Source: Paracoccaceae bacterium (GTDB taxonomy: Bacteria > Pseudomonadota > Alphaproteobacteria > Rhizobiales > Stappiaceae). Taken from it: 64,000 nucleotides of DNA. Made by a program: the position numbers and the translations under genes. Below the pieces are notes generated by a model, which was not told the DNA's origin, ran no database searches, and saw only the letters and a list, made by a program, of their open reading frames with translations. Of the stretch, positions 17,346-24,853 are shown one piece after another (within the stretch, counting starts at the first letter, position 1; each line of letters begins with the position of its first letter). The stretch is taken from the NCBI GenBank assembly GCA_002709505.1, contig PARB01000030.1:55816-119815 (forward strand), given 5' to 3'.

Positions 17346-18902
17346 TCAGTGCACCAGGACGTTGCGGAACTGCCAGGGATCGCTCTCGTCGATGTCCTCG
17401 GGAAACAGGCCCGGACGGTCGGTGAGCGGCGTCCAGTCGGTGTAATAGCCGTTGACCGGACCGAGATAGGGTTTTTGCACCTCAAGGCAGCGGCGATAGT
17501 CCATCTCGTCCGCCTCGACGATGCCGGCCTCGGGGTTTTCAAGCGCCCAGACCATGCCGGCGAGCACGGCGGAGGTCACCTGCAGGCCGGTCGCGTTCTG
17601 ATAGGGCGCAAGCTTGCGGGTCTCCTCGATGGAGAGCTGCGAGCCGTACCAATAGGCGTTCTTGGCGTGGCCGTAGAGCAGCACGCCCAGTTCGTCGATG
17701 CCGTCGGCGATCTCGCTCTCGTCCAGCACATGCAGCTCGGGCTGCACCTTGCCGGCCGCGCCGAACAGCTCGTGCAGCGAGAGCACCGCGTCATTCGCCG
17801 GATGGTAGGCATAGTGGCAGGTCGGGCGATAGACGACCTTCTTGCCCTCGCGCACGGTGAAAAAGTCGGCGATGGAAATCGACTCATTGTGCGTGACCAG
17901 AAAGCCGTATTGCGGCCCCGGCGTCGGGCACCAGGTGCGCACACGGGTGTTGGCGCCGGGCTGCTCCAGGAAGATCGCCGCCTTGCAGCCCTTCTTCTGT
18001 TTCTTCGCGTTCTTCGGCTTCCAGTTTTCGTGCGTGCCCCAGCCAAGCTCGGCCGGCTGGAACCCTTCCGACAGGAATCCTTCCGCCGACCAGGTGTTCC
18101 AGAACACGTTCATCGGCTTCGGCAGGCGGGCGCGCTGGGTGTCGCGCTCGGCAATGTGGACGCCCTTGACGCCGACCTTCTTCATCAGCTTCGCCCAGCC
18201 CTTGCGGGTGGTCGGCTCCTCGAAGGTGCAACCAGTGTCGCGGGCGATGTCGACCAGCGCCTGCTTGACGAACCAGGACACCATGCCCGGATTGGCGCCG
18301 CAGCAGGAGACGGCCGTGGTGCCGCCGGGGTTCTTCTTCTTCTCGCGGCGCACGGTCTCGCGCAGCGCGTAGTTGGTGCGCGAGGCATTGTCGGCGGAGG
18401 TGTCGAAATAAAAGCCGAGCCAGGGCTCGACCACCGTATCGATGTAGAGCACGCCGAGCTCGCGGCAGAGCTTCATCAGGTCGAGCGAGGAGGTGTCGAC
18501 CGAAAGGTTGACGCAAAAGCCCTGCCCCTTGCCTTCGGTCAGAAGCGGGGTCAGCACATCGCGATAGTTGTCGCGGGTGATCGCCACCTTGGAAAACCGG
18601 TAGCCGCGCTCCTCGACCATCGCCCGGTCGGTGTCGACCGGATCGATCACCGTCACCCGCGAGGCGTCGAAGCCGAAGTGCCGCTCGATCAGGGGAAGCG
18701 TGCCCTTGCCGATGGAGCCGAAGCCGATCATCACGATGGGGCCCGAGATCGTGCCATGAACCGGATAGGCCGGAGCTGCCGGCGCGGGCGCGTCCATTGC
18801 CTTCTCGGCTGCCGGCGCAGGCGTTGCAGCGGTCTTCGCGGCACCGCGCGGCGCGGGCTTGCGGCGGGGCTTGGTGACCACGGGGGTGTCGTCGTTGCTC
18901 AT
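17346..18902 (-). CDS. hss: Homospermidine synthase
   Basis: 518 aa, ATG 18902. After an Ala/Pro/Lys-rich extension of about 45 residues comes a Rossmann NAD site (IVMIGFGSIGKGTLPLIERHF). Family signatures follow: DPVDTDRAMVEERGY, SVDTSSLDLMKLCRELGVLYIDTVVEPW, CCGANPGMVSWFVKQALVDIA and THNESISIADFFTV. The enzyme condenses putrescine units (or putrescine with spermidine) to sym-homospermidine, NAD-dependently, in the cytoplasm. The usual length is about 470-480, so the N-terminal tail is extra. It lies 129 bases downstream of the decarboxylase that would supply putrescine, in the same orientation. Confidence 0.95.
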   Translation of the reverse strand: MSNDDTPVVTKPRRKPAPRGAAKTAATPAPAAEKAMDAPAPAAPAYPVHGTISGPIVMIGFGSIGKGTLPLIERHFGFDASRVTVIDPVDTDRAMVEERGYRFSKVAITRDNYRDVLTPLLTEGKGQGFCVNLSVDTSSLDLMKLCRELGVLYIDTVVEPWLGFYFDTSADNASRTNYALRETVRREKKKNPGGTTAVSCCGANPGMVSWFVKQALVDIARDTGCTFEEPTTRKGWAKLMKKVGVKGVHIAERDTQRARLPKPMNVFWNTWSAEGFLSEGFQPAELGWGTHENWKPKNAKKQKKGCKAAIFLEQPGANTRVRTWCPTPGPQYGFLVTHNESISIADFFTVREGKKVVYRPTCHYAYHPANDAVLSLHELFGAAGKVQPELHVLDESEIADGIDELGVLLYGHAKNAYWYGSQLSIEETRKLAPYQNATGLQVTSAVLAGMVWALENPEAGIVEADEMDYRRCLEVQKPYLGPVNGYYTDWTPLTDRPGLFPEDIDESDPWQFRNVLVH

Positions 18903-18975
18903 GGCGGCGATCCTTTGCGTTTTATGGCGCAGTGCACGGCCACATTCGGCACGCGATACGGCAGTACGATGACAG

Positions 18976-19001
18976 CAACCGGCCGCTTGCGCGACCGATT
19001 G
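18976..19001 (-). promoter_or_regulatory. Intercistronic hairpin with GCAA tetraloop between odc and hss
   Basis: On the minus strand CAATCGGTCGC and GCGGCCGGTTG can form an 11-bp stem (two G-U pairs) closed by a GCAA loop of GNRA type. It lies 30 bases after the decarboxylase stop with no T-tract. A processing, stabilising or partial-termination element is likely. Confidence 0.45.
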
Positions 19002-19031
19002 CCGTTTCGGAATTCGGGTGGGGTGGAACAG

Positions 19032-20165
19032 TCAGATGACGTAGGAGCGCAACGGGTCGAAGCCGTTGAACGCGATCGACGAATAGGTCGTCGTATAGGC
19101 ACCGCAGGCCTCGATCAGCACCTTGTCGCCAATCGACAGGCTCACCGGCAGCTCATAGGGCGTCTTTTCATAGAGAACGTCGACGCTGTCGCAGGTCGGG
19201 CCGGCCAGCACGCAAGGGGTCTTGCGGTCGCCGTCCTTGTCCGTGCGGATCGGATAGCGGATCGCCTCGTCCATCGTCTCGGCCAGGCCGTTGAACTTGC
19301 CGATGTCGAGATAGACCCAGCGGATCTCGTCTTCCGCAGCGGACTTCTTCGAAATCAGGACGACTTCCGCCTCGATCATGCCGGCGTCGCCGACCATGCC
19401 GCGGCCCGGCTCGATGATCGTCTGCGGGATGCGGTTGCCGAAATGGGTGTTGAGACCGCGCAGGATCGCCTCGCCGTAGTGGGGAACGCCCGGGATGTCC
19501 TTGAGGTAGCGTGCGGGGAAGCCGCCACCCAGGTTGACCATGGACAGCGTGATGCCGCGCTCCGCCATCTCGCGGAAGATCGCCGCTGCGGAGGACAGCG
19601 CACCGTCCCACGCCTCGACATCGGCCTGCTGCGAACCGACGTGGAACGACACGCCATGAGCAACGAGGCCAAGGCGATGGGCATGCTCCAGAACGTCGGG
19701 CGCCATGTCCGGCGCGCAGCCGAACTTGCGCGACAGCGGCCAGTCGGCGCCGGCACCGTCGCAGAGGATGCGGCAGAACACCTGGGAGCCTTGCGCCACG
19801 CGGGCGATCTTCTCCACCTCGGCTTCGCAGTCGACGGCAAAGAGGCGCACGCCCAGATCGAAGGCCCGCGCGACGTCGCGCTCCTTCTTGATGGTGTTGC
19901 CGAAGGAGATACGGTCCGGCGTCGCGCCGGTGGCCAGCACCATTTCGATCTCCGCCACCGAGGCGCAGTCGAAAGAGGAGCCGAGACGCTCGAGCAGGGC
20001 GAGGATCTCCGGAGCCGGATTGGCCTTCACGGCGTAGAACACGCGCGTGTCGGGCAGCGCCCGCTCGAAGGCGAGATAGTTGTCGTGGACAATGTCGAGA
20101 TCCACGACCACGCAGGGTCCATCGTCTCGTCGCTGGCGCAGGAAGTTCTTGATACGCTCCGTCAT
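19032..20165 (-). CDS. Ornithine/lysine decarboxylase, PLP fold type III
   Basis: 377 aa from ATG 20165. The track's GTG three codons upstream is less likely. The alanine-racemase-like barrel carries the PLP lysine in FYAVKANPAPEIL (residue about 47), followed by FDCASVAEI and VNLGGGFPA. EPGRGMVGDAG binds the PLP phosphate, and the C-terminal GPTCDSVDVLYE and CGAYTTTYSSIAFNGF hold the catalytic Cys and Tyr. This is the eukaryotic-type ODC family found in alphaproteobacteria, giving putrescine from ornithine (and often cadaverine from lysine). A speF-type leader RNA appears to precede it, and hss follows it. Confidence 0.95.
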   Translation of the reverse strand: MTERIKNFLRQRRDDGPCVVVDLDIVHDNYLAFERALPDTRVFYAVKANPAPEILALLERLGSSFDCASVAEIEMVLATGATPDRISFGNTIKKERDVARAFDLGVRLFAVDCEAEVEKIARVAQGSQVFCRILCDGAGADWPLSRKFGCAPDMAPDVLEHAHRLGLVAHGVSFHVGSQQADVEAWDGALSSAAAIFREMAERGITLSMVNLGGGFPARYLKDIPGVPHYGEAILRGLNTHFGNRIPQTIIEPGRGMVGDAGMIEAEVVLISKKSAAEDEIRWVYLDIGKFNGLAETMDEAIRYPIRTDKDGDRKTPCVLAGPTCDSVDVLYEKTPYELPVSLSIGDKVLIEACGAYTTTYSSIAFNGFDPLRSYVI

Positions 20166-20425
20166 GGCAGTCACCCGTTACCGAATTCCGTTCGCAGGGT
20201 CGCGCATGTGGCCGAGCGGGGCTGCCCGCTATGGAGACGGGCAACGGCTGGCAACATGTGCAGACGGTCGGGCATATGGTCGCCATCCCTCTTGGATGAA
20301 CGCCTGTGGCCGTCCCGCGATGAATGCCTTGGATTGGATCGGGTGTTCCGAACCGCACGGCCGGCAATGATGTAATAAGTGCCTCTTCAGTGACCCCGGG
20401 ACTTGGAAACCCGGCAGAGACCAAA
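20166..20425 (-). ncRNA. Candidate speF-type leader RNA of the decarboxylase gene
   Basis: The 5' leader read on the minus strand is long, lacks its own gene and is structured. It includes GCACTTATTACATC (near 20366-20380), a GAGGGATGGCGACC block near 20280, and a small hairpin GCCCG-tctccatag-CGGGC (20224-20242) before the start codon. The speF motif (Rfam RF00518) is a known alphaproteobacterial RNA upstream of group-IV ornithine decarboxylase genes, and both context and block order agree with it from memory. No covariance search was run. The 5' boundary is approximate. Confidence 0.5.
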
Positions 20426-20682
20426 AAAGCCCTCTTACGTCGTTGCTTTAAGCCGTCCGTTTTGCCGCTCTATCCGGAATCGGGTCCGGGCCCTGTTGAG
20501 CAGCTGCCATCGAAATTCGATTGGACGACCACGGGCACGTGCGAATTTGGGCACGAGTTGTATGAATCAACACGGCCCCCGATACAAGAAAAAACTTGGG
20601 CCAAAGACGCATTTTTTGCGCCTCGGGCCGATTTTCGCACAAACGCGCTTTTCTCAAGCCGGCGGCAGGCGCAAAACGCAGA
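20426..20682. other. Intergenic, no gene recognised
   Basis: Bases between the putative leader RNA and the terminator of the EF-hand gene. Only short shadow ORFs without family-like sequence are present. AT content is somewhat raised near 20420-20470 and 20570-20650, which would suit a promoter for the leader RNA, but no clear -35/-10 pair stands out. Confidence 0.4.
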
Positions 20683-20706
20683 CAGGCAGGGCCCTTGCCC
20701 TGCCTG
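20683..20706 (-). terminator. Rho-independent terminator of the EF-hand gene
   Basis: Perfect 10-bp stem CAGGCAGGGC/GCCCTGCCTG with a 4-base loop. On the minus strand it is followed by TCTGCGTTTTGCG. It lies about 80 bases past the stop at 20787. Confidence 0.65.
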
Positions 20707-20786
20707 TTCCGCCGCCGCAACAGCGGTCGCGGCGGAGATCATATCCGTCGAAACGCGGGCGAATCGCCCGGTCGCGGACCGCGGCC

Positions 20787-21779
20787 TCAGTTGCCGCCGC
20801 GCTTGCCCTGACCCCAGCCGCCATGGTGGCGGCGGTGGTCTTCCATCGACAGGACACCGTCGCCGTTGCTGTCCATCATGGACACGATGCGCGAGGTCGG
20901 GCGCTCGACCTCCGCCTTGGTGACGCTCAGGTCGCCGTCGCGGTCAAGACGCTGGAACATGCGCACCATGCGCCGGTCCGAGCGCTTCACCCAGACGACC
21001 TCGAACTCGTCGAGCGACAGGGCATCGTCGGAATTGGCGTCCGCCTCCGCAAACAGCGCGGCGCGGGCGGCCTGGCGGGCCTCGCGGACCTCCTGCCGGG
21101 CATCACGGCCGGCCTGGTTCTGACCGCGCTTGCCGTCGCCGCGCATGCCGGGACCGCGCCCGTCGTCGTTGTTCATACCCATTCCCTGGCCCATCATGCC
21201 CTGGCCCCGGCCCTGTCCCATTTGTCCCATCATTCCCTGGCCCTGGCCCATCATGCCCTGACCCATCATGCCTTGGCCCATCTGGCCCATCATGCCCTGC
21301 CCCATCATGCCGGGGCCCATGTTCTGACCCATCATGCCGGGGTGCATGCCGCGTCCGCCGCCGCCCATCATGCGACCGCCGCGCGCCTCGAATTCCGCCT
21401 TGGACACGGAGCCGTCGCCGTCGGTGTCGAGACGCTGGAAGGCGCGCACCTTGAGATCGGAAAACTCACGGACGTAAGCCGCCTTGAATTCGTCGAGGGT
21501 CACGCCACCGCTCGTGTCGGCATCGGCTGCGGCATACATCTCCGCGACGGTCGTATCGATTTCCGCCTGCGTGATCTTGCCATCGGCGTCCGTGTCGAAC
21601 CGCTCCATGAAGCGCATGGCCATCTGGCCGCGCCCGTGGTGGCCGCGCGACATGCCCCAGCCATGGCCCGAGCCCTTGCCCCAGCCATGCCCGCCGCGAT
21701 CGGCGACCGCCGGCAACGCCACGGCGCCCGTGAGGGTCACGGCGAGAGCGGCGACTGCGATCTTCTTGAACCTGGTCAT
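20787..21779 (-). CDS. Periplasmic EF-hand protein with Met/Gln-rich repeat
   Basis: 330 aa from ATG 21779 (MTRFKKIAVAALAVTLTGAVALPAVA), a signal peptide cleaved after AVA. Six EF-hand-type loops are visible: DTDADGKIT, DADTSGGVT, DTDGDGSVS, DANSDDALS, DRDGDLSVT and DSNGDGVLS. They form two groups of three, separated by a low-complexity region of GMMGQ repeats (about residues 135-205) and an Arg/Ala-rich helix (ARQEVREARQAARAA). A His/Gly-rich stretch follows the signal peptide. Calcium binding is likely; the Met-rich repeat could bind soft metals. It is divergent from a two-component system, which may control it. No enzymatic domain is seen. Confidence 0.9.
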   Translation of the reverse strand: MTRFKKIAVAALAVTLTGAVALPAVADRGGHGWGKGSGHGWGMSRGHHGRGQMAMRFMERFDTDADGKITQAEIDTTVAEMYAAADADTSGGVTLDEFKAAYVREFSDLKVRAFQRLDTDGDGSVSKAEFEARGGRMMGGGGRGMHPGMMGQNMGPGMMGQGMMGQMGQGMMGQGMMGQGQGMMGQMGQGRGQGMMGQGMGMNNDDGRGPGMRGDGKRGQNQAGRDARQEVREARQAARAALFAEADANSDDALSLDEFEVVWVKRSDRRMVRMFQRLDRDGDLSVTKAEVERPTSRIVSMMDSNGDGVLSMEDHRRHHGGWGQGKRGGN

Positions 21780-21831
21780 CGCGAAAAATCCTTTCGGCTG
21801 TGAGTGCGATGATCCAGAGGTAGGGGCTGCT

Positions 21832-21910
21832 TGTCGCAAAATTGTGCCCGCAAGCCGGCCTTTGTGTCGCAAGATGTGACGGTCTGTCAGTCTGTTACAA
21901 CTCATTACAA
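21832..21910. promoter_or_regulatory. Direct repeats in the EF-hand/response-regulator intergenic region
   Basis: Two copies of TGTCGCAA (21832-21839 and 21865-21872), spaced 33 bp, and a TTACAA-N4-TTACAA tandem (21895-21910, 10-bp period) lie between the divergent genes. Tandem hexamers with a 10-11 bp period are the usual binding form for OmpR/PhoB-type regulators, so autoregulation by the adjacent response regulator is plausible. Confidence 0.45.
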
Positions 21911-21999
21911 AGTCAGCCCTCCCTCCGGGACGCCACGGGCCTAGAAAGAGAAAAGCAGGAACGCCGGACGTCTGCCGGACCGGCGAAAGAGTTCAGGAC

Positions 22000-22728
22000 A
22001 TGAGTGAGCACGAACCGCATATCCTGGTCGTCGACGACCACCGCGACATTCGCGAGCAGCTGGCGCGCTATCTGCGCAAGAGCGGCTTGCGCGCCTCCGT
22101 CGCCGACAGCGCCGCACAGGCCCGCAAATTCCTGAAGTCCGCCGCCGTCGACCTGATCGTGCTCGACATCATGATGCCTGGCGAGGACGGGTTGTCGCTG
22201 TGCCGCTCGCTGGTCGAGACCGGAACCGTGCCGGTGATCCTGCTCACCGCCATGGCCGAGGACACCGACCGGATCGTCGGGCTTGAGATCGGCGCCGACG
22301 ACTATGTGACGAAGCCGTTCAACCCGCGCGAGCTGCTCGCGCGCATCCGCGCCGTGCTGCGCCGCGCCGCGCTGGTGCCGCGCGACCGCGACCCGGTCGA
22401 CGCCGAAACCCTGACCTTCGCCGGCTGGACGCTGGACGTTGCCAAACGCCTGCTTACCGGCGAGGACGGCGTCGCCGTGCCGCTGTCGAGCGGCGAGTTC
22501 CAGTTGCTGGTCGCTTTCCTCAAGCGTCCGCGCATGGTGCTGTCGCGCGACCAGCTGCTCGACCTGACGTCCGGCCGCACGCCCGGGGTGTTCGACCGCT
22601 CCATCGACAATCAGGTCAGCCGGTTGCGGCGCAAGATCGAGCCCGATCCCAAGACCCCCGAGCTGATCAAGACGGTGTGGGGCGGCGGCTATACTTTCAC
22701 CGCCGACGTTCAGGACACCGCATCATGA
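22000..22728 (+). CDS. OmpR/PhoB-family response regulator
   Basis: 242 aa. The receiver domain (residues about 8-120) has the acidic pair in VVDDH, the phospho-acceptor Asp in LIVLDIMMPGEDG, Thr in LLTAMAED and Lys in YVTKPFNP. The C-terminal winged helix (about 145-235) has the usual LSSGEFQLL...RDQLLDLTSGR...SIDNQVSRLRRKIE...IKTVWGGGYTF. The stop overlaps the start of the sensor kinase gene (ATGA), so the pair is an operon. The upstream divergent gene encodes an EF-hand protein, a likely regulon member. Confidence 0.96.
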   Translation: MSEHEPHILVVDDHRDIREQLARYLRKSGLRASVADSAAQARKFLKSAAVDLIVLDIMMPGEDGLSLCRSLVETGTVPVILLTAMAEDTDRIVGLEIGADDYVTKPFNPRELLARIRAVLRRAALVPRDRDPVDAETLTFAGWTLDVAKRLLTGEDGVAVPLSSGEFQLLVAFLKRPRMVLSRDQLLDLTSGRTPGVFDRSIDNQVSRLRRKIEPDPKTPELIKTVWGGGYTFTADVQDTAS

Positions 22729-24155
22729 GCGACAGGCGGGTCCAGCTCTGGCCCGGCTCGCTCGCGGGACAATTGATCGCGCTCCTGCTGATCGCGCTGG
22801 TGGTCGCCCAGTGCCTGACGCTCTGGCTCTTTGCCGGCGAGCGGCGGCTCGTGCTGGTGGAAATGGCCCGCACGACGTTTCTGTCGCGCACGGTGTCTCT
22901 GGTGCGGCTCTTGGAAACGACACCGGCGGCCCAGCATGCGGACATCCTGCAGGCTGTCTCCAGCCCGATGCTGTGGTTTCATGTCGAGGACACGGCCGCA
23001 CTTGCCGAAACCGGCGAGCGCACCGGCGAAAAACGGATCGTGGACCTGCTGAAGGCGGACCTCGGCGACGATCGCGACGTGCGCGTTGACGTGGTGCCGG
23101 GTCCCCGCGCCCTTCGCGCGTTCGGGGAACACGCGCGCGACATGCATCGCCCGCCCCCCGGCATGACCGGCGACAGGCCCCGGCGCGACGACGGCACACC
23201 GCGCCGACGCTGGCACAATGGCCCGATCTCGCTCACCATGAGCGTCGCGCTCAACGACGGGCGCTGGCTCAACGCGGCAACCCGGTTTCGCCTGCCGACG
23301 CATTCCTTCTATCCGCTGCTTGTCTCCATCGCGCTGATGGCGCTGGCGATCGTGGGCGTCGTCGCCGTCACCATCCAGCGCCTGACACGCCCCTTGCGCA
23401 GTCTTTCGGCCGCCGCCGAACGGCTTGGCCGGGGCGAGGATGTCGAGCCGCTTGCCGAAACCGGGCCGTCGGAAATTCGCGGCACGGTGCAGGCGTTCAA
23501 TGTCATGCAGGACCGCCTCACCCGCTTCGTGCGCGACCGCACCCGGATGCTCGCAGCGATCAGCCACGACCTGCGCACGCCGATCACCTCCCTGCGCATC
23601 CGCGCGGAGTTCATCGAGGACGACGAAAACCGCGAGAAGATGATCGAGACGCTCGACGAGATGCAGCGCATGGTCGAGGCCGCCCTCGCCTTTTCCCGCG
23701 ACGAGGCCGCCCGGGAAGCGGCGACGAAGATCGACCTCGGCGAGTTCATCGACGCGATCGCGGAAGATTACCGCGACATGGGCCGCGAGGTCAGCGTCGC
23801 CCCGCCGCCGACGCGCGTCGTCGCGCGCTTCCGCCCGTTCAGCCTCAAGCGCGCCCTGCGCAACCTGATCGACAATGCCGTGCGCTACGGCGAGGCAGCC
23901 GATATTTCCGTTGAAGCCAGGGACGAGGCAGTGGTGATCCGGATCCGCGACCGGGGGCCCGGCATTCCGCAGGAGCGGATCGACGATGTGTTCGATCCCT
24001 TCGTCCGGCTGGAGGAATCGCGATCCGAGGACACCGGGGGCATCGGGCTGGGCCTCTCGATCGCCCGCTCGATCGTTCAGGCGCACGGCGGATCGCTGGT
24101 CCTCGCGAACCACCCCGAAGGCGGGCTTGAAGCGCGCATCACGCTCCCCGCGTGA
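22725..24155 (+). CDS. Sensor histidine kinase (HAMP, HisKA, HATPase)
   Basis: 476 aa from ATG 22725 (MSDRRVQLWPG), which overlaps the regulator's stop by four bases. TM1 (about 12-32) and TM2 (about 210-232) enclose a periplasmic region rich in His, Asp, Arg and Pro (ARDMHRPPPGMTG...) that could sense metal or charge. A HAMP linker follows (IQRLTRPLRSLSAAAERLGRGEDV). The phospho-acceptor His is in AAISHDLRTPITSLRIRAEF, and the ATPase N, G1 and G2 boxes are present (LRNLIDNAVRYG, IRDRGPGIP, GIGLGLSIARSIV). It phosphorylates the adjacent OmpR-type regulator. The signal is unknown; a link to divalent cations is inferred from the EF-hand neighbour only. Confidence 0.95.
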   Translation: MSDRRVQLWPGSLAGQLIALLLIALVVAQCLTLWLFAGERRLVLVEMARTTFLSRTVSLVRLLETTPAAQHADILQAVSSPMLWFHVEDTAALAETGERTGEKRIVDLLKADLGDDRDVRVDVVPGPRALRAFGEHARDMHRPPPGMTGDRPRRDDGTPRRRWHNGPISLTMSVALNDGRWLNAATRFRLPTHSFYPLLVSIALMALAIVGVVAVTIQRLTRPLRSLSAAAERLGRGEDVEPLAETGPSEIRGTVQAFNVMQDRLTRFVRDRTRMLAAISHDLRTPITSLRIRAEFIEDDENREKMIETLDEMQRMVEAALAFSRDEAAREAATKIDLGEFIDAIAEDYRDMGREVSVAPPPTRVVARFRPFSLKRALRNLIDNAVRYGEAADISVEARDEAVVIRIRDRGPGIPQERIDDVFDPFVRLEESRSEDTGGIGLGLSIARSIVQAHGGSLVLANHPEGGLEARITLPA

Positions 24156-24393
24156 CCGCGAAGCGATTCGCGAGCCGCCCGGGCGGCCGGACGAGAAAGA
24201 CCGTCGCAAGAACCTTCATCGGTTTCACGAGACCGCTTTCAGCCGACTTTCAACGCAATTTCATCGCTTTGGCGCAAAACCCTGCCCGCGCTTCCGCAAG
24301 CCGCTTGATTTCCGCTGCCCCGTTTCACAATGATGACGCCCGAAGGGGCTTTCGCGCAGACGCGCCCGAGCAGCCCGGGCAAGAGGAAACGGC

Positions 24394-24789
24394 ATGGCCA
24401 ACCTTGCTTCGCACTCATCGGACCGCCAGCGCTCCCGGACGGTGTCCAACGAGCGACGGTCAAGCCCCCGCGCGCAAGGCTCGACCCAGGTGATGGTGAT
24501 CACCATGCGCGGGCCGATTCCGGCGCGAATGCTCGACGTCAGCCTGACCGGCTGTCGCATCCAGTGCCCCGACCTGCCGAAATTCGCCATCAGCGCCCGG
24601 ATCGCCATTCTGTCCTACGGGCTTGAACTGCTGGCCGAGCAACGCTGGCGCAACGACATCCATTCCGGCTGGCGTTTCGTCTACAGCGCGCAGGAACAGG
24701 ACCGCCTCAAGGCTCTTTTGCGCCGCGACGCCTCCGGCGTGATGCTGAACGGCCGTCTGGGTCAGTCCTTCCGCAAAAGCCCGCATTGA
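24394..24789 (+). CDS. PilZ-domain protein
   Basis: 131 aa. It carries both c-di-GMP-contacting signatures of PilZ: an RxxxR-type stretch in NERRSSPRAQ near residue 22, and DxSxxG in LDVSLTGCRI near residue 48. The rest is a short beta-barrel and a basic C-terminal helix. It is probably a cytoplasmic c-di-GMP effector. It stands alone downstream of the kinase and convergent with malate synthase. A degenerate Arg motif cannot be excluded without alignment. Confidence 0.8.
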   Translation: MANLASHSSDRQRSRTVSNERRSSPRAQGSTQVMVITMRGPIPARMLDVSLTGCRIQCPDLPKFAISARIAILSYGLELLAEQRWRNDIHSGWRFVYSAQEQDRLKALLRRDASGVMLNGRLGQSFRKSPH

Positions 24790-24793
24790 CGGC

Positions 24794-24820
24794 AAAAAGG
24801 GCGGCTCTTTCGAACCGCCC
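24794..24820 (-). terminator. Rho-independent terminator of malate synthase G
   Basis: On the minus strand GGGCGG...CCGCCC is followed at once by TTTTT. It lies between the convergent PilZ and malate synthase genes and could act in both directions, but the T-tract serves the minus strand. Confidence 0.75.
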
Positions 24821-24853
24821 CCTGTCTTGCCTTCAGGATCCCGAAAGATCCGC

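Noticed and set aside
16974-20375. 1133-aa plus-strand ORF
   Set aside because: It is the antisense shadow of the aminotransferase, hss and decarboxylase genes, whose minus-strand products match known families throughout.
21180-21360. CRISPR-like regular repeats
   Set aside because: The periodic cccatcatgccctg units are in-frame codons of the GMMGQ protein repeat, not repeats separated by unique spacers.
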